Numbered from the stretch's first letter, positions 17,252 through 27,234 are shown. The stretch: 64,000 nt of DNA from Streptomyces sp. H27-C3 (GCF_030063415.1 NZ_JASITA010000035.1:1-64000); one strand, 5' to 3'. Program-made: numbers and translations. The notes: a model not told the origin generated them from the letters alone.

Positions 17252-19123
17252 ATGCCCACGCGCCACGACATCCGTAACGTAGCCATCGTCGCCCACGTCG
17301 ACCACGGCAAGACCACTCTGGTCGACGCCATGCTCAAGCAGGCGGGCGCCTTCGCCGCGCACGCCGCCGAGCACCTCGACGACCGCATGATGGACTCGAA
17401 CGACCTGGAGCGTGAGAAGGGCATCACGATCCTGGCCAAGAACACCTCGGTCAAGTACCACCCGAAGGACGGCGGCGCCGTCGTCAACATCAACATCATC
17501 GACACCCCCGGCCACGCCGACTTCGGTGGTGAGGTCGAGCGCGGCCTGTCGATGGTGGACGCGGTCGTCCTGCTGGTCGACGCTTCCGAGGGCCCGCTGC
17601 CGCAGACGCGCTTCGTGCTCCGCAAGGCGCTCCAGGCGAAGATGCCCGTCATCCTCTGCATCAACAAGACGGACCGCCCCGACTCCCGGATCGACGAGGT
17701 CGTCAACGAGACGTACGACCTGTTCCTGGACCTGGACGCGGACGAGGAGCAGATCGAGTTCCCGATCGTCTACGCCTGCGCGCGTGACGGTGTGGCGTCG
17801 CTGACCAAGCCCGCGGACGGCACCGTCCCGCCGGACAGCGAGAACCTCGAGCCGTTCTTCAACACGATCCTGTCGCACGTCCCGGCCCCCGAGTACATCG
17901 AGGACGCCCCGCTCCAGGCGCACGTCACCAACCTCGACGCGGACAACTTCCTCGGCCGTATCGCGCTGTGCCGCGTCGAGCAGGGCGAGCTGAAGAAGGG
18001 CCAGACCGTCGCGTGGATCAAGCGTGACGGCACGATCGCGAACGTCCGCATCACCGAGCTGATGATGACCGAGGCGCTCACCCGCCGGCCGGCCGAGAAG
18101 GCCGGTCCCGGCGACATCTGCGCGGTCGCCGGATTCCCGGACATCATGATCGGCGAGACGCTGGCCGACCCGGCCAACCCGATCGCGCTGCCGCTGATCA
18201 CGGTCGACGAGCCCGCGATCTCCATGACCATCGGCACCAACACCTCGCCGCTCGTCGGCAAGGGCGGCAAGGGCCACAAGCTCACCTCCCGCATGGTGAA
18301 GGACCGCCTGGACAAGGAGCTCGTCGGTAACGTCTCGCTGCGCGTCCTGGACACCGAGCGCCCCGACGCCTGGGAGGTCCAGGGCCGTGGTGAGCTCGCG
18401 CTCGCCATCCTGGTCGAGCAGATGCGCCGCGAGGGCTTCGAGCTGACCGTGGGCAAGCCCGTCGTGGTCACGAAGCAGATCGACGGCAAGCTGCACGAGC
18501 CCATCGAGCGCATGACGGTCGACTCCCCCGAGGAGCACCTCGGTGCGATCACCCAGCTCATGGCGACCCGCAAGGGCCGCATGGAGACCATGACGAACCA
18601 CGGTTCGGGCTGGATCCGCATGGAGTGGATCGTCCCGTCGCGCGGCCTCATCGGCTTCCGTACGGAGTTCCTGACGCAGACCCGCGGCACCGGCATCGCG
18701 CACTCGATCTTCGAGGGCCACGAGCCGTGGTTCGGCGAGCTGCGGACCCGCCACAACGGCTCGCTGGTCGCGGACCGCTCCGGCTCGGTGACCCCGTTCG
18801 CGATGGTCAACCTGCAGGAGCGCGGTGTCATCTTCCTGGAGGCCGGCACCGAGGTCTACGAGGGCATGATCGTCGGTGAGAACTCGCGCGCCGACGACAT
18901 GGACGTGAACATCACCAAGGAGAAGAAGCTCACCAACATGCGTGCGGCGGCGGCGGACAACACGGAGAACGTGGTGCCCGCGCGCAAGCTGTCGCTTGAG
19001 CAGTCGCTGGAGTTCTGCCGCGACGACGAATGCATCGAGGTGACCCCGGAGACGGTCCGTATCCGCAAGGTCGTCCTGGACCAGAAGGAGCGCGGCCGCA
19101 CCGCGTCGCGCGCCAAGCGCTGA
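17252..19123 (+). CDS. typA: Ribosome-associated GTPase TypA/BipA (623 aa)
   Basis: A translational GTPase of the EF-G-like family implicated in ribosome assembly and stress adaptation. G1 AHVDHGKTT is at about residues 14-22, G3 DTPGHADFGGE at about 84-94 and G4 NKTD at 138-141. Domains II, III, V and the BipA-specific C-terminal domain follow to the usual length of about 610-635 residues. The ATG at 17252 follows GAGAAG. It sits next to the LpqW-like gene as in mycobacteria and ends in a strong terminator. Confidence 0.97.
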   Translation: MPTRHDIRNVAIVAHVDHGKTTLVDAMLKQAGAFAAHAAEHLDDRMMDSNDLEREKGITILAKNTSVKYHPKDGGAVVNINIIDTPGHADFGGEVERGLSMVDAVVLLVDASEGPLPQTRFVLRKALQAKMPVILCINKTDRPDSRIDEVVNETYDLFLDLDADEEQIEFPIVYACARDGVASLTKPADGTVPPDSENLEPFFNTILSHVPAPEYIEDAPLQAHVTNLDADNFLGRIALCRVEQGELKKGQTVAWIKRDGTIANVRITELMMTEALTRRPAEKAGPGDICAVAGFPDIMIGETLADPANPIALPLITVDEPAISMTIGTNTSPLVGKGGKGHKLTSRMVKDRLDKELVGNVSLRVLDTERPDAWEVQGRGELALAILVEQMRREGFELTVGKPVVVTKQIDGKLHEPIERMTVDSPEEHLGAITQLMATRKGRMETMTNHGSGWIRMEWIVPSRGLIGFRTEFLTQTRGTGIAHSIFEGHEPWFGELRTRHNGSLVADRSGSVTPFAMVNLQERGVIFLEAGTEVYEGMIVGENSRADDMDVNITKEKKLTNMRAAAADNTENVVPARKLSLEQSLEFCRDDECIEVTPETVRIRKVVLDQKERGRTASRAKR

Positions 19124-19154
19124 CCCCTCGGGTCGGGCACACAGCACGCACCGA

Positions 19155-19201
19155 CCGACGGCCCGGTGCGCCACGACGTTCGTGGCGCACCGGGCCGTCG
19201 G
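19155..19201 (+). terminator. Strong terminator after typA
   Basis: Arms 19155-19176 and 19180-19201 are exact 22-nt reverse complements with a 3-nt loop. The hairpin starts 31 bases after the typA stop and insulates it from the bldK leader. Confidence 0.85.
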
Positions 19202-19829
19202 CATGTCCGGGGCGGTCCAAGTGTGAGGTCTCTCGCAGTTGCGCGGATCTGCGCAACCGAATTTCGGGGATGTCTTGTTCGGTGAGCGGAGAGGTCTGCC
19301 CGATAGATATGTAACAAGTCCGTTTCGCGACCATCTATCGTGTATCTGTTTGCCCAGATTGTGGGAGTTGTGGGTGCGATGTGTGATCGAACCGAGATCA
19401 AAACACTGTAGTCGCGGCGTGGCCCATGGCTGATAGTTGAGGCCACAGAGCTCGGGTCAATGGGTTACGCGTCGTTATGTGCGCCGACTCACGAGCATGC
19501 AGAGGGTGTTGATCTTCGCCGTCAGGGGTGTCGGTGGAGAGTCGGCTCCCTTGCTTGTCAATGAACAAGTGGACTCTTGAGGAGGCACCCATGCGCGGCG
19601 CCACAAGCGCCGGGTGGGTCGAGTGGGCGGCTATCGCTGCGCCAACTGCGACTGCTCCCGGCAGTACTGCTGACCGTGGTGGCGACGGCACGGGCGGGCT
19701 CAGGCCCCGCCCCGGCGCGCATCGCGTGATTCCCGCCGGTGACTTCTCGTCAGGGTCTTTCCGGCTCAGGGCACTTCAGGCCGCCCTGAGCCGTCCCACG
19801 AATATTCCGAGTGCGGGAGTCTCCGCGTC
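19202..19829 (+). promoter_or_regulatory. Long leader/promoter region of the bldK operon
   Basis: About 630 bp precede bldKA. The section 19245-19420 is markedly lower in GC than its surroundings and probably holds the promoter. It contains the inverted repeat CGATAGAT (19301-19308) / ATCTATCG (19333-19340) with a 24-nt spacer, either a regulator site or a leader hairpin. Further on are the small ORF/relic at 19591-19833 and a hairpin at 19762-19793. I cannot assign a start site of transcription. Confidence 0.5.
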
Positions 19830-19833
19830 ATGA
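19591..19833 (+). pseudogene. Possible relic of a substrate-binding-protein gene, or coupled leader ORF (80 codons)
   Basis: An ATG with a very good ribosome site (AGGAGG, 7-base spacing) opens a frame that ends in TGA overlapping the bldKA ATG (ATGA). The first residues MRGATSAGWVEWAAIAAPTA resemble the signal region of the second operon's binding protein (MRGARHTKWATCAVAVALTA). The lipobox Cys is lost, and the following residues are Gly/Asp-rich, as after a lipobox. The rest of the frame has no recognisable domain. Either a binding-protein gene was deleted, leaving its start and 3' hairpin, or this is a leader peptide coupling translation to bldKA. Confidence 0.4.
19762..19793 (+). terminator. 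Hairpin 36 bases upstream of bldKA
   Basis: CGGCTCAGGGC and GCCCTGAGCCG make an 11-bp perfect stem with a 10-nt loop. It resembles the hairpins that follow both intact binding-protein genes in this window. It may attenuate bldKA or be the leftover 3' hairpin of a lost gene. Confidence 0.55.
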
Positions 19834-20864
19834 CCAGCTCTACCCCGGCATCAGCGGCCGGTACCAAAGTCCCCGAAGCCGACTCGGAAGCCGCCCTCGG
19901 TAAAGAGGCCGGCAAGGGATCGGACACGACCGGGCGTACCCCCGGGCAGTTGATGTGGCGACGCTTCAGACGTGACCGCACCGGCGTCGTCTGTGCGTTC
20001 ATCGTCATCTTCTTCTTCGCGATCGCGGCCCTCGCGCCGGTGATCTCGGCCCTGTACGGCAAGAATCCGTACACCCTGTACGGGCAGGAGAACATCGAGC
20101 TCCTCGACGAGTTCGGTCTGCCCACCGGGCCCCTGGGCGGCATGTCCGGCGACTTCTGGTTCGGCGTCGAGCCGGACCTCGGCCGCGACGTCTTCACCCA
20201 GCTGCTCTACGGCATGCGCACCTCGCTGTACACGGCGCTGGTCGCGACGCTGCTGATGGTGATCTTCGGCGTGCTGGTCGGTCTGCTCGGCGGATACATC
20301 GGCGGCAAGACGGACTACCTGCTCGGCCGTTTCACGGACTTCCTGCTGGCCTTCCCGAGCCAGCTGTTCTTCATCGCCGCGATGCCCGTGATCGTCTCCG
20401 TGTTCGTCAGTCCGAACGAAGAGACTCCCACGTACGTCAGAACTGTGGCGATCATCGGCGTCATGTGGTTCCTGGGCTGGATGGGGCTCTCCCGGCTGGT
20501 CCGTGCCTCCGTGCTCTCCCTGCGCGAGCGGGAGTTCATCGAGGCGGCCAAGGTCGCCGGCGCCTCGCCGTGGCGGATCATCCGTAAGGAGCTCCTGCCC
20601 AACCTGGTGACGCCGATCCTGGTCCAGGGCACCTACATGCTGCCCTCCACCATCCTCTCGGTGGCCTTCCTGTCCTTCGTGGGCGTCGGCTATGTCGAGC
20701 CCACCCCGGACTGGGGCCGCATGTTCGCGACCGCGGGCAAGATCTATGAGCAGGACCCGGCGTACATGTTCTACCCGGGTATCGCCATGGTGATCTTCGT
20801 CGTGGCCTTCAACCTCCTCGGCGACTCCGTCCGAGACGCCTTCGACCCCAAGTCCGGGCGCTGA
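19830..20864 (+). CDS. bldKA: Oligopeptide ABC permease BldKA, DppC-type (344 aa)
   Basis: A permease subunit of the peptide importer that in S. coelicolor is required for aerial hyphae formation and for sensing an extracellular signal. The soluble N-terminal arm (about 1-50, ending GQLMWRRFRRD) precedes the first helix at about 53-75. The other five helices lie between about 125 and 335. The EAA loop for ATPase contact is EAAKVAGASPWRIIRKELLP (about 238-257). The gene is the first of five in the order permease-SBP-permease-ATPase-ATPase, which is the bldK order. A closely related but broken copy lies at 33061-33640 on the minus strand. Orthology is from family and gene order; no search was run. 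Confidence 0.88.
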   Translation: MTSSTPASAAGTKVPEADSEAALGKEAGKGSDTTGRTPGQLMWRRFRRDRTGVVCAFIVIFFFAIAALAPVISALYGKNPYTLYGQENIELLDEFGLPTGPLGGMSGDFWFGVEPDLGRDVFTQLLYGMRTSLYTALVATLLMVIFGVLVGLLGGYIGGKTDYLLGRFTDFLLAFPSQLFFIAAMPVIVSVFVSPNEETPTYVRTVAIIGVMWFLGWMGLSRLVRASVLSLREREFIEAAKVAGASPWRIIRKELLPNLVTPILVQGTYMLPSTILSVAFLSFVGVGYVEPTPDWGRMFATAGKIYEQDPAYMFYPGIAMVIFVVAFNLLGDSVRDAFDPKSGR

Positions 20865-20969
20865 CGTCCAACTCGATGAACGCGGCGGCCACTTGTGTGG
20901 CGCCAGTTCCGGCCGGTTCGTTCGGCAGCACAGTTGGATCACTACTCACAGATAGGTGTGCTCAACCTC

Positions 20970-22769
20970 ATGAGTATCCTCAGTTCACGCGGAACACGCG
21001 CGGCGATAGCCGCCGTGGCCGTCGGTTCACTGGCGCTCACCGGCTGCGGCAGCAGCAACGACAGCTCCGACAAGCCCAAGGGCAAGTCGCAGGACGACGC
21101 CGCCACGCAGGCCCAGGCCGTCTCCTTCGGTGATGCCGCGGCTTCCACCGGTCCGGCCAAGCCGGTCGCGGGTGCCAAGCCCGGCGGCACGATCGCGGTC
21201 TACCAGGAGAACGACTTCTCCCACCTGGACCCGGCGCAGACCTACGTCAGCGACGGCCGCCTCCTCGGCAACCTCATCCACCGCGGTCTGACCGCGAACA
21301 ACGAGGACGACAAGGGCGCGGTCACCGTCGTCGGCGACATCGCCACCGACTCGGGCACGAAGTCGGACGGCGGCAAGACCTGGAAGTACACCCTGAAGGA
21401 CGGGGTGAAGGACGAGAACGGCAAGGCGATCACGTCCGCCGACATCCGTCACACCTTCGAGCGCATGTACGCGCCGTTCATCACGGACGGCCCGATCTAC
21501 ATCCAGCAGTGGCTGTCGGGCGCGGGCACCGAGTACCGCAAGGCTCTGCCGGACGGTCCGTACAAGGGCAAGCACCTCCCGGACAGTGTCCTGGAGACGC
21601 CGGACGCGAAGACGGTCATCTTCAAGTTCAAGGCGCCGCAGCCCGACCTCCCGCAGGCGCTCGCCATGGTCGGCTACTCCATCGTCCCGGAGAAGACGGA
21701 CACCAAGGAGAAGTACGACACCAAGCCGGTCGCCACCGGCCCGTACAAGATCTCCGAGTTCAAGCCGGGCAAGTCGATGAAGCTTGTCAAGAACCCGAAC
21801 TGGGACGAGAAGACCGACTCGGGTCGCCACCAGTACGCCGACGCCTTCGACATCAGCTTCAACCACGACGACACGGACCAGACCAAGCGCATCCTGGCCG
21901 ACCGCGGTGAAGCCAAGAACGCCATCATGATGACCGGTCAGGTCGCCACCAACCAGGTCAAGGCCGTCGTCACGGACCCCGCGGCGAAGAAGCGCACGAT
22001 CGCGGGCTACGCCCCGTACGTGTGGCAGCTGAACATGAACATGGACCGCATCAAGGACAAGAAGATCCGCGACGCGATCACCTACGCCATGCCGGGCGGT
22101 CAGGTCTACCGTCCCGACGGCGGCACGTACGGCGGCGAGCCGGCCGGTGGCCTGATGGCCCCGACCGTCCCGGGCTACGAGAAGGGCTACGACCCGTACG
22201 GCAAGATCAAGAAGCCGGCCGGTGACATCGCGAAGGCCAAGCAGCTGCTGAAGGAAGCCGGCAAGGAGGGCATGAAGCTTGTTTATGCCTACTCCAACAC
22301 CCCGGTGCGCCAGCAGCAGTCGGTCATCATCGAGGACGCCCTGACGAAGGCCGGCTTCGACGTCCAGAAGAAGGAAGTCGACAACGCCACCTGGTACGAG
22401 CAGATGGGCAAGGTCAAGAACGGCTTTGACGTCTACATGACCGGCTGGGGCCAGGACTGGTCGTCTGCCTCCACCGTCATCCCGCCGTCGTTCGACGGCA
22501 AGCAGATCCAGGACGGCGCGTCGAACTACGCGCACCTGAACGACAAGCACGTGAACGCCGAGATCGAGCGGATCCTGAAGATCACGGACCCGGCCGCGGC
22601 TACCAAGGAGTGGACCAAGCTGCACAAGTACATCGTGGAGGAGATCAACCCCGCCGCCCCGCTGTACTTCGTCAAGGTGCTCCAGATCCAGGGCTCCAAC
22701 ATCGGCGGTGCCCGGTACTCCTCGGACACCAGCTACATCGACGTGAAGAACATCTTCCTCAAGAAGTAG
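20970..22769 (+). CDS. bldKB: Oligopeptide-binding lipoprotein BldKB (599 aa)
   Basis: The extracellular solute receptor of the BldK importer. The signal sequence ends in lipobox LTGC with Cys at about 26, followed by a Ser/Lys/Asp-rich linker and then an SBP family 5 (OppA/DppA) fold starting near GGTIAVYQENDFSHLDPAQ (about 70-90). The ATG at 20970 is chosen because it gives a compact signal peptide. GTG at 20958 has a slightly better AGG site and cannot be excluded. It is 105 bases from bldKA and followed by a hairpin before bldKC, which would favour excess receptor over permease. Confidence 0.9.
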   Translation: MSILSSRGTRAAIAAVAVGSLALTGCGSSNDSSDKPKGKSQDDAATQAQAVSFGDAAASTGPAKPVAGAKPGGTIAVYQENDFSHLDPAQTYVSDGRLLGNLIHRGLTANNEDDKGAVTVVGDIATDSGTKSDGGKTWKYTLKDGVKDENGKAITSADIRHTFERMYAPFITDGPIYIQQWLSGAGTEYRKALPDGPYKGKHLPDSVLETPDAKTVIFKFKAPQPDLPQALAMVGYSIVPEKTDTKEKYDTKPVATGPYKISEFKPGKSMKLVKNPNWDEKTDSGRHQYADAFDISFNHDDTDQTKRILADRGEAKNAIMMTGQVATNQVKAVVTDPAAKKRTIAGYAPYVWQLNMNMDRIKDKKIRDAITYAMPGGQVYRPDGGTYGGEPAGGLMAPTVPGYEKGYDPYGKIKKPAGDIAKAKQLLKEAGKEGMKLVYAYSNTPVRQQQSVIIEDALTKAGFDVQKKEVDNATWYEQMGKVKNGFDVYMTGWGQDWSSASTVIPPSFDGKQIQDGASNYAHLNDKHVNAEIERILKITDPAAATKEWTKLHKYIVEEINPAAPLYFVKVLQIQGSNIGGARYSSDTSYIDVKNIFLKK

Positions 22770-22785
22770 CAGCCGCTCAGGCCGT

Positions 22786-22825
22786 CCTCGGGGGTGTGCG
22801 CACGGCGGAGCACACACCCCCGAGG
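22786..22825 (+). terminator. Attenuating hairpin between bldKB and bldKC
   Basis: CCTCGGGGGTGTG and CACACCCCCGAGG form a 13-bp perfect stem with a 14-nt loop, 16 bases after the bldKB stop. Partial termination or mRNA stabilisation here would raise receptor mRNA relative to the downstream permease and ATPase mRNA. Confidence 0.7.
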
Positions 22826-22890
22826 TGGCGGGCCATTCCATACCACCACCCCCTCAGACTCAGCCGCCGTCCTGAGAGCAGCGATCTGCC

Positions 22891-23868
22891 ATGCTTCAAT
22901 TCCTCTTTCGCCGGACGTTCGGCGCCGTTGTCATCCTGATCCTGATCAGTGCGTTCACGTTCTTCATGTTCTTCGCGATTCCGCAGGACCCCGCCATGCT
23001 CATGTGTGGCAAGAACTGCACACCGGACGCGCTGGCGATCATTCACCAGAACCTCGGGCTCGACAAGCCGGTGCCTGTGCAGTACTGGGACTTCATCGTC
23101 GGTATCTTCGCCGGGCGCGACTTCCCGGTCGGCCACTGCGCGGCCCCCTGCTTCGGTGTCTCCTTCGACAACCAGCAGATGGTCTGGGACACGATCATGG
23201 ACCGCTTCCCCCTCACCGTTTCCCTCACGGTGGGTGGACTCCTGGTCTTCCTGACCTTCGGCCTGGGCGCCGGCATGATCGCCGCCTGGAAGAAGGGCAC
23301 TTCCGTCGACAAGGTGTTCTCCACCGCGTCGATCGGCCTCAGCTCCCTCCAGATCTACTTCCTCGGCCCGGTCGTCGTCGGTCTCCTGGTCTACTCCACG
23401 GGCTGGCTGGACGCGCCGAAGTACGTCCCGATCTCCGAGAGTCCATCGGCCTGGTTCATGGGCCTGCTGATTCCATGGTTCGTCATGTCGGTGATCTTCA
23501 CGGCGAACTACACCCGTATGTCCCGCTCGACGATGATCGAACAGCTCCAGGAAGAGCATGTGCGCGCGGCTCGCGCCAAGGGGATGTCATCCCGCTTCGT
23601 GTTCTTCCGCTATGCCTGGCGCGGATCGCTCACCCCGATCGTCACCATCCTCGGCATGGACCTGGCGGCGCTCTTCGGCGGCGCGATGGTCACCGAGATC
23701 ACCTTCGGCCTCGCCGGCATCGGCCGTCTGGCCCGCGACTCGGTCCAGATGAAGGACCTTCCGGTGACCATGGGCGTCATGCTGATCAGCGCCGCCTTCA
23801 TTCTGCTGTTCAACATCATCGTGGACGCGCTGTACGCACTCATCGACCCGCGCGTGCGGCTGTCCTAG
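22891..23868 (+). CDS. bldKC: Oligopeptide ABC permease BldKC, DppB-type (325 aa)
   Basis: The second membrane subunit. The first helix is at residues 9-31. The long extracytoplasmic segment (about 32-105) contains four Cys (MCGKNC and HCAAPC) that could form disulfides. The remaining helices follow to residue 315. The EAA-like loop is EEHVRAARAKGMSSRFVFFR (about 216-235). The usual DppB length is about 310-340 residues. The next ATPase gene begins within a few bases of its stop, so these genes are co-translated. Confidence 0.9.
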   Translation: MLQFLFRRTFGAVVILILISAFTFFMFFAIPQDPAMLMCGKNCTPDALAIIHQNLGLDKPVPVQYWDFIVGIFAGRDFPVGHCAAPCFGVSFDNQQMVWDTIMDRFPLTVSLTVGGLLVFLTFGLGAGMIAAWKKGTSVDKVFSTASIGLSSLQIYFLGPVVVGLLVYSTGWLDAPKYVPISESPSAWFMGLLIPWFVMSVIFTANYTRMSRSTMIEQLQEEHVRAARAKGMSSRFVFFRYAWRGSLTPIVTILGMDLAALFGGAMVTEITFGLAGIGRLARDSVQMKDLPVTMGVMLISAAFILLFNIIVDALYALIDPRVRLS

Positions 23869-23878
23869 GAGAATGACC

Positions 23879-24943
23879 GTGACGACACTCACCAAGTCCG
23901 GCGAATCCCCGGCAACCACCGATTCGGCCGCCTTCCTCTCCGTGCGCGACCTGCGGGTGCAGTTCGCCACCGAGGACGGCGCCGTCAAGGCGGTGGACGG
24001 ACTCTCCTTCGACCTGGAGCGCGGCAAGACGCTCGGGATCGTCGGCGAATCCGGCTCGGGCAAGTCGGTCACCAGCCTGTCCGTCCTGGGCCTGCACAAC
24101 CCGCAGTCGACCACGGTCAGCGGCGATATCGTGCTGGACGGCCAGGACCTCACGGGCAAGTCGGACCGGGAGCTGGAGAAGCTCCGCGGCAACAAGATGG
24201 CGATGATCTTCCAGGACGCGCTGACCGCGATGTCGCCGTACTACACGGTCGGCCGTCAGATCGCCGAGCCGTACATCAAGCACACCGGCGCCAGCAAGAA
24301 GGAGGGCCGCTCGCGGGCCATCCAGATGCTGGAGAAGGTGGGCATCCCGGACGCCAAGGCCCGCGTGGACGACTATCCGCACCAGTTCTCCGGCGGCATG
24401 CGTCAGCGCGCGATGATCGCCATGGCGCTGGTCTGCGACCCGGCCCTGCTGATCGCCGACGAGCCGACCACGGCCCTCGACGTGACCATCCAGGCGCAGA
24501 TCCTCGACCTGCTCAAGGACCTCCAGCAGGAGTTCGGCTCGGCGATCATCCTGATCACCCACGACCTGGGCGTCGTCGCGAATATCGCCGACGACCTGCT
24601 GGTGATGTACGCCGGCCGGGCCGTGGAGCGCGGTTCGGTGCGCGAGATCCTCAAGCAGCCCCAGCACCCGTACACCTGGGGTCTGCTCGGGTCGATGCCG
24701 CGGCTCTCCGCCGATGTGTCCGAGCCCCTGATGCCCATTCCCGGCGCTCCGCCGAGCCTGCTCAACCCGCCCTCGGGCTGCGCGTTCCACCCGCGGTGCA
24801 CGTTCACCGGCCTGGTGGACGAGAGCGGGAGCTGCGTGACCAAGCGTCCGGAGCTTCCCGATGGGCGCGCGTCCGCCTGCCACCTGACCGGTGAGCAGAA
24901 GCAGCAGGTTTTCATTGAGAAGATTCAGCCCCGGCTGGGCTGA
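23879..24943 (+). CDS. bldKD: Oligopeptide ABC ATPase BldKD, DppD-type (354 aa)
   Basis: One of two nucleotide-binding subunits. Walker A is GESGSGKS, the signature FSGGMRQR and Walker B LLIADEPT, with the switch His in ITHDLGVV. The C-terminal oligopeptide-transporter extension has GCAFHPRC and a later Cys (SCVTKRP). GTG at 23879 is preferred because AGGAG, which overlaps the bldKC stop, lies 7 bases before it. The ATG at 23873 leaves almost no spacing. The downstream bldKE gene starts after 21 bases. Confidence 0.9.
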   Translation: MTTLTKSGESPATTDSAAFLSVRDLRVQFATEDGAVKAVDGLSFDLERGKTLGIVGESGSGKSVTSLSVLGLHNPQSTTVSGDIVLDGQDLTGKSDRELEKLRGNKMAMIFQDALTAMSPYYTVGRQIAEPYIKHTGASKKEGRSRAIQMLEKVGIPDAKARVDDYPHQFSGGMRQRAMIAMALVCDPALLIADEPTTALDVTIQAQILDLLKDLQQEFGSAIILITHDLGVVANIADDLLVMYAGRAVERGSVREILKQPQHPYTWGLLGSMPRLSADVSEPLMPIPGAPPSLLNPPSGCAFHPRCTFTGLVDESGSCVTKRPELPDGRASACHLTGEQKQQVFIEKIQPRLG

Positions 24944-24964
24944 CCGGCAACTGGGGCAGAGATC

Positions 24965-26113
<1,149 letters not shown>

Positions 26114-26127
26114 TACCCGTACATGCT

Positions 26128-26177
26128 CACGACGAAGCCCCCGCGGACCGACACCGGCCCGCGGGGGCTTCGTCGTG
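26128..26177 (+). terminator. Terminator of the bldK operon
   Basis: CACGACGAAGCCCCCGCGG (26128-26146) pairs perfectly with 26159-26177, giving a 19-bp stem and 12-nt loop 14 bases after the bldKE stop. Confidence 0.85.
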
Positions 26178-26211
26178 CACCGCCAGTCGTGCACCGCCAG
26201 TCGTGCACCGA
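26175..26211 (+). repeat. 14-bp tandem repeat
   Basis: GTGCACCGCCAGTC is repeated twice in tandem and a third time in part (26175-26188, 26189-26202, 26203-26211). The first copy starts in the last bases of the bldK terminator, which suggests replication slippage. Confidence 0.7.
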
Positions 26212-26233
26212 GATGCGAAGTGGGGGCCTCTTG

Positions 26234-26813
26234 ATGACCGCGCCGACCGGGTTGATCATCTTCTTGAACGGCACGTCGAGTTCCGGGAAGTCGAGCATCG
26301 CCGCCCGAACTCCTCAAGATCCTCGACACCACGTCCTTCCATCTGCGGGTGGACGCCTTCCACGCCATGCGGTCCCCGTGGCCGATCCCGCCGGAGCAGC
26401 TGCGGGGTGAGATCGACCGCGCGGTCCGCGGTTTCCACCGCGCGGTCGCGGGCATGGCCGCGAGTGGCAACACGGTCGTGGTGGACCATGTGCTGAGCCG
26501 ACCGTGGCGCCTGGCCGACTGCCTGGACCTGTTCGCTCCCGAGGACGTCGTCCTGGTGGGCGTGCACTGCCCCCTGCCGGAACTGGAACGGCGCGAGCGG
26601 GCCCGGGGTGACCGCGGCCGGGGGCTGGCCGCCCAGCAGTTCGCACGCGTGCACGCCCACGGCGTCTACGACGTCGAGTGCGACACCAGCACCGGCGGCC
26701 CGGCGGAGTGCGCGGGGGAGATCAAGGACTTCCTGTCGCGGCGGCAGGCCCCCACGGCCTTCGAGCGGCTCCTCACCCGGCGGGCGTCGATGCCGGCGGC
26801 GCCAGGATCTTGA
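26234..26813 (+). pseudogene. Chloramphenicol-phosphotransferase-like gene, frameshifted
   Basis: Two frames joined at 26304-26306 make one CPT-family kinase of about 192 residues. Frame 1 starts at ATG 26234 and gives TGLIIFLNGTSSSGKSSIAA with a Walker A motif. Frame 2 continues ELLKILDTTSFHLRVDAFHA and then VVVDHVLSRP to the stop at 26813. One extra C in the run CCC explains the break. CPT-type proteins phosphorylate small alcohols such as chloramphenicol, though many genomic members have unknown substrates. As written the gene makes a short peptide, so it is inactive unless this is a base-calling error. It overlaps the convergent GNAT gene by 41 bases. Confidence 0.75.
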
Positions 26814-27234
26814 ACATGTGTACGTCCTCGTGGCCGCCGGGGATGCCCGGGGTGCGGCCCGTCTCGATGTAGCCGTGGCGCTGATAGAAGGCCGGGGCCT
26901 GGAAGGTGAAGGAGGAGACGATCGCGCGGTCGCAGCCGCGCTGCCGGGCCTCGGCCTCGGCGGCCAGCAGGATCCTGCTTCCCCAGCCGTCCGTGCGGCT
27001 GTCCTCGCGCACCCACAGCATCTCGATGCCGCACAGGCCGCCCCAGGTCCACCCCGCCAGGCCGCCGATCAGCTCGCCCGCCGCGTTGTCGACCCGGACG
27101 GAGAGCGAGCTCTGGGGGGCCGCGCCGGTGGGGCCCTCGTTGAAGGCGTCCAGTTCCTTGTCCAGGCGGGCGGTGAGGTCGGCGTCCTTGCCCCCGGTGG
27201 TCAGGGACGGAGCCGTGGCGTGATCAGTCGTCAT
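26773..27234 (-). CDS. GNAT-family N-acetyltransferase (153 aa)
   Basis: A compact acetyltransferase. The central strand-turn region IEMLWVREDSRTDGWGSRIL matches motif A, where the Gly-x-Gly pyrophosphate loop is GWGS. A later AFYQRHGYIETGR is motif B with the typical Tyr and the YxxxGF/Y-like turn. The substrate is unknown. It is convergent with and overlaps the CPT-like pseudogene. The ATG at 27234 is the only sensible start. Confidence 0.85.
   Translation of the reverse strand: MTTDHATAPSLTTGGKDADLTARLDKELDAFNEGPTGAAPQSSLSVRVDNAAGELIGGLAGWTWGGLCGIEMLWVREDSRTDGWGSRILLAAEAEARQRGCDRAIVSSFTFQAPAFYQRHGYIETGRTPGIPGGHEDVHMFKILAPPASTPAG

Noticed and set aside
16931..19204. Long antisense frame opposite typA
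   Set aside because: Shadow of a highly conserved GTPase; no ribosome site or family features.
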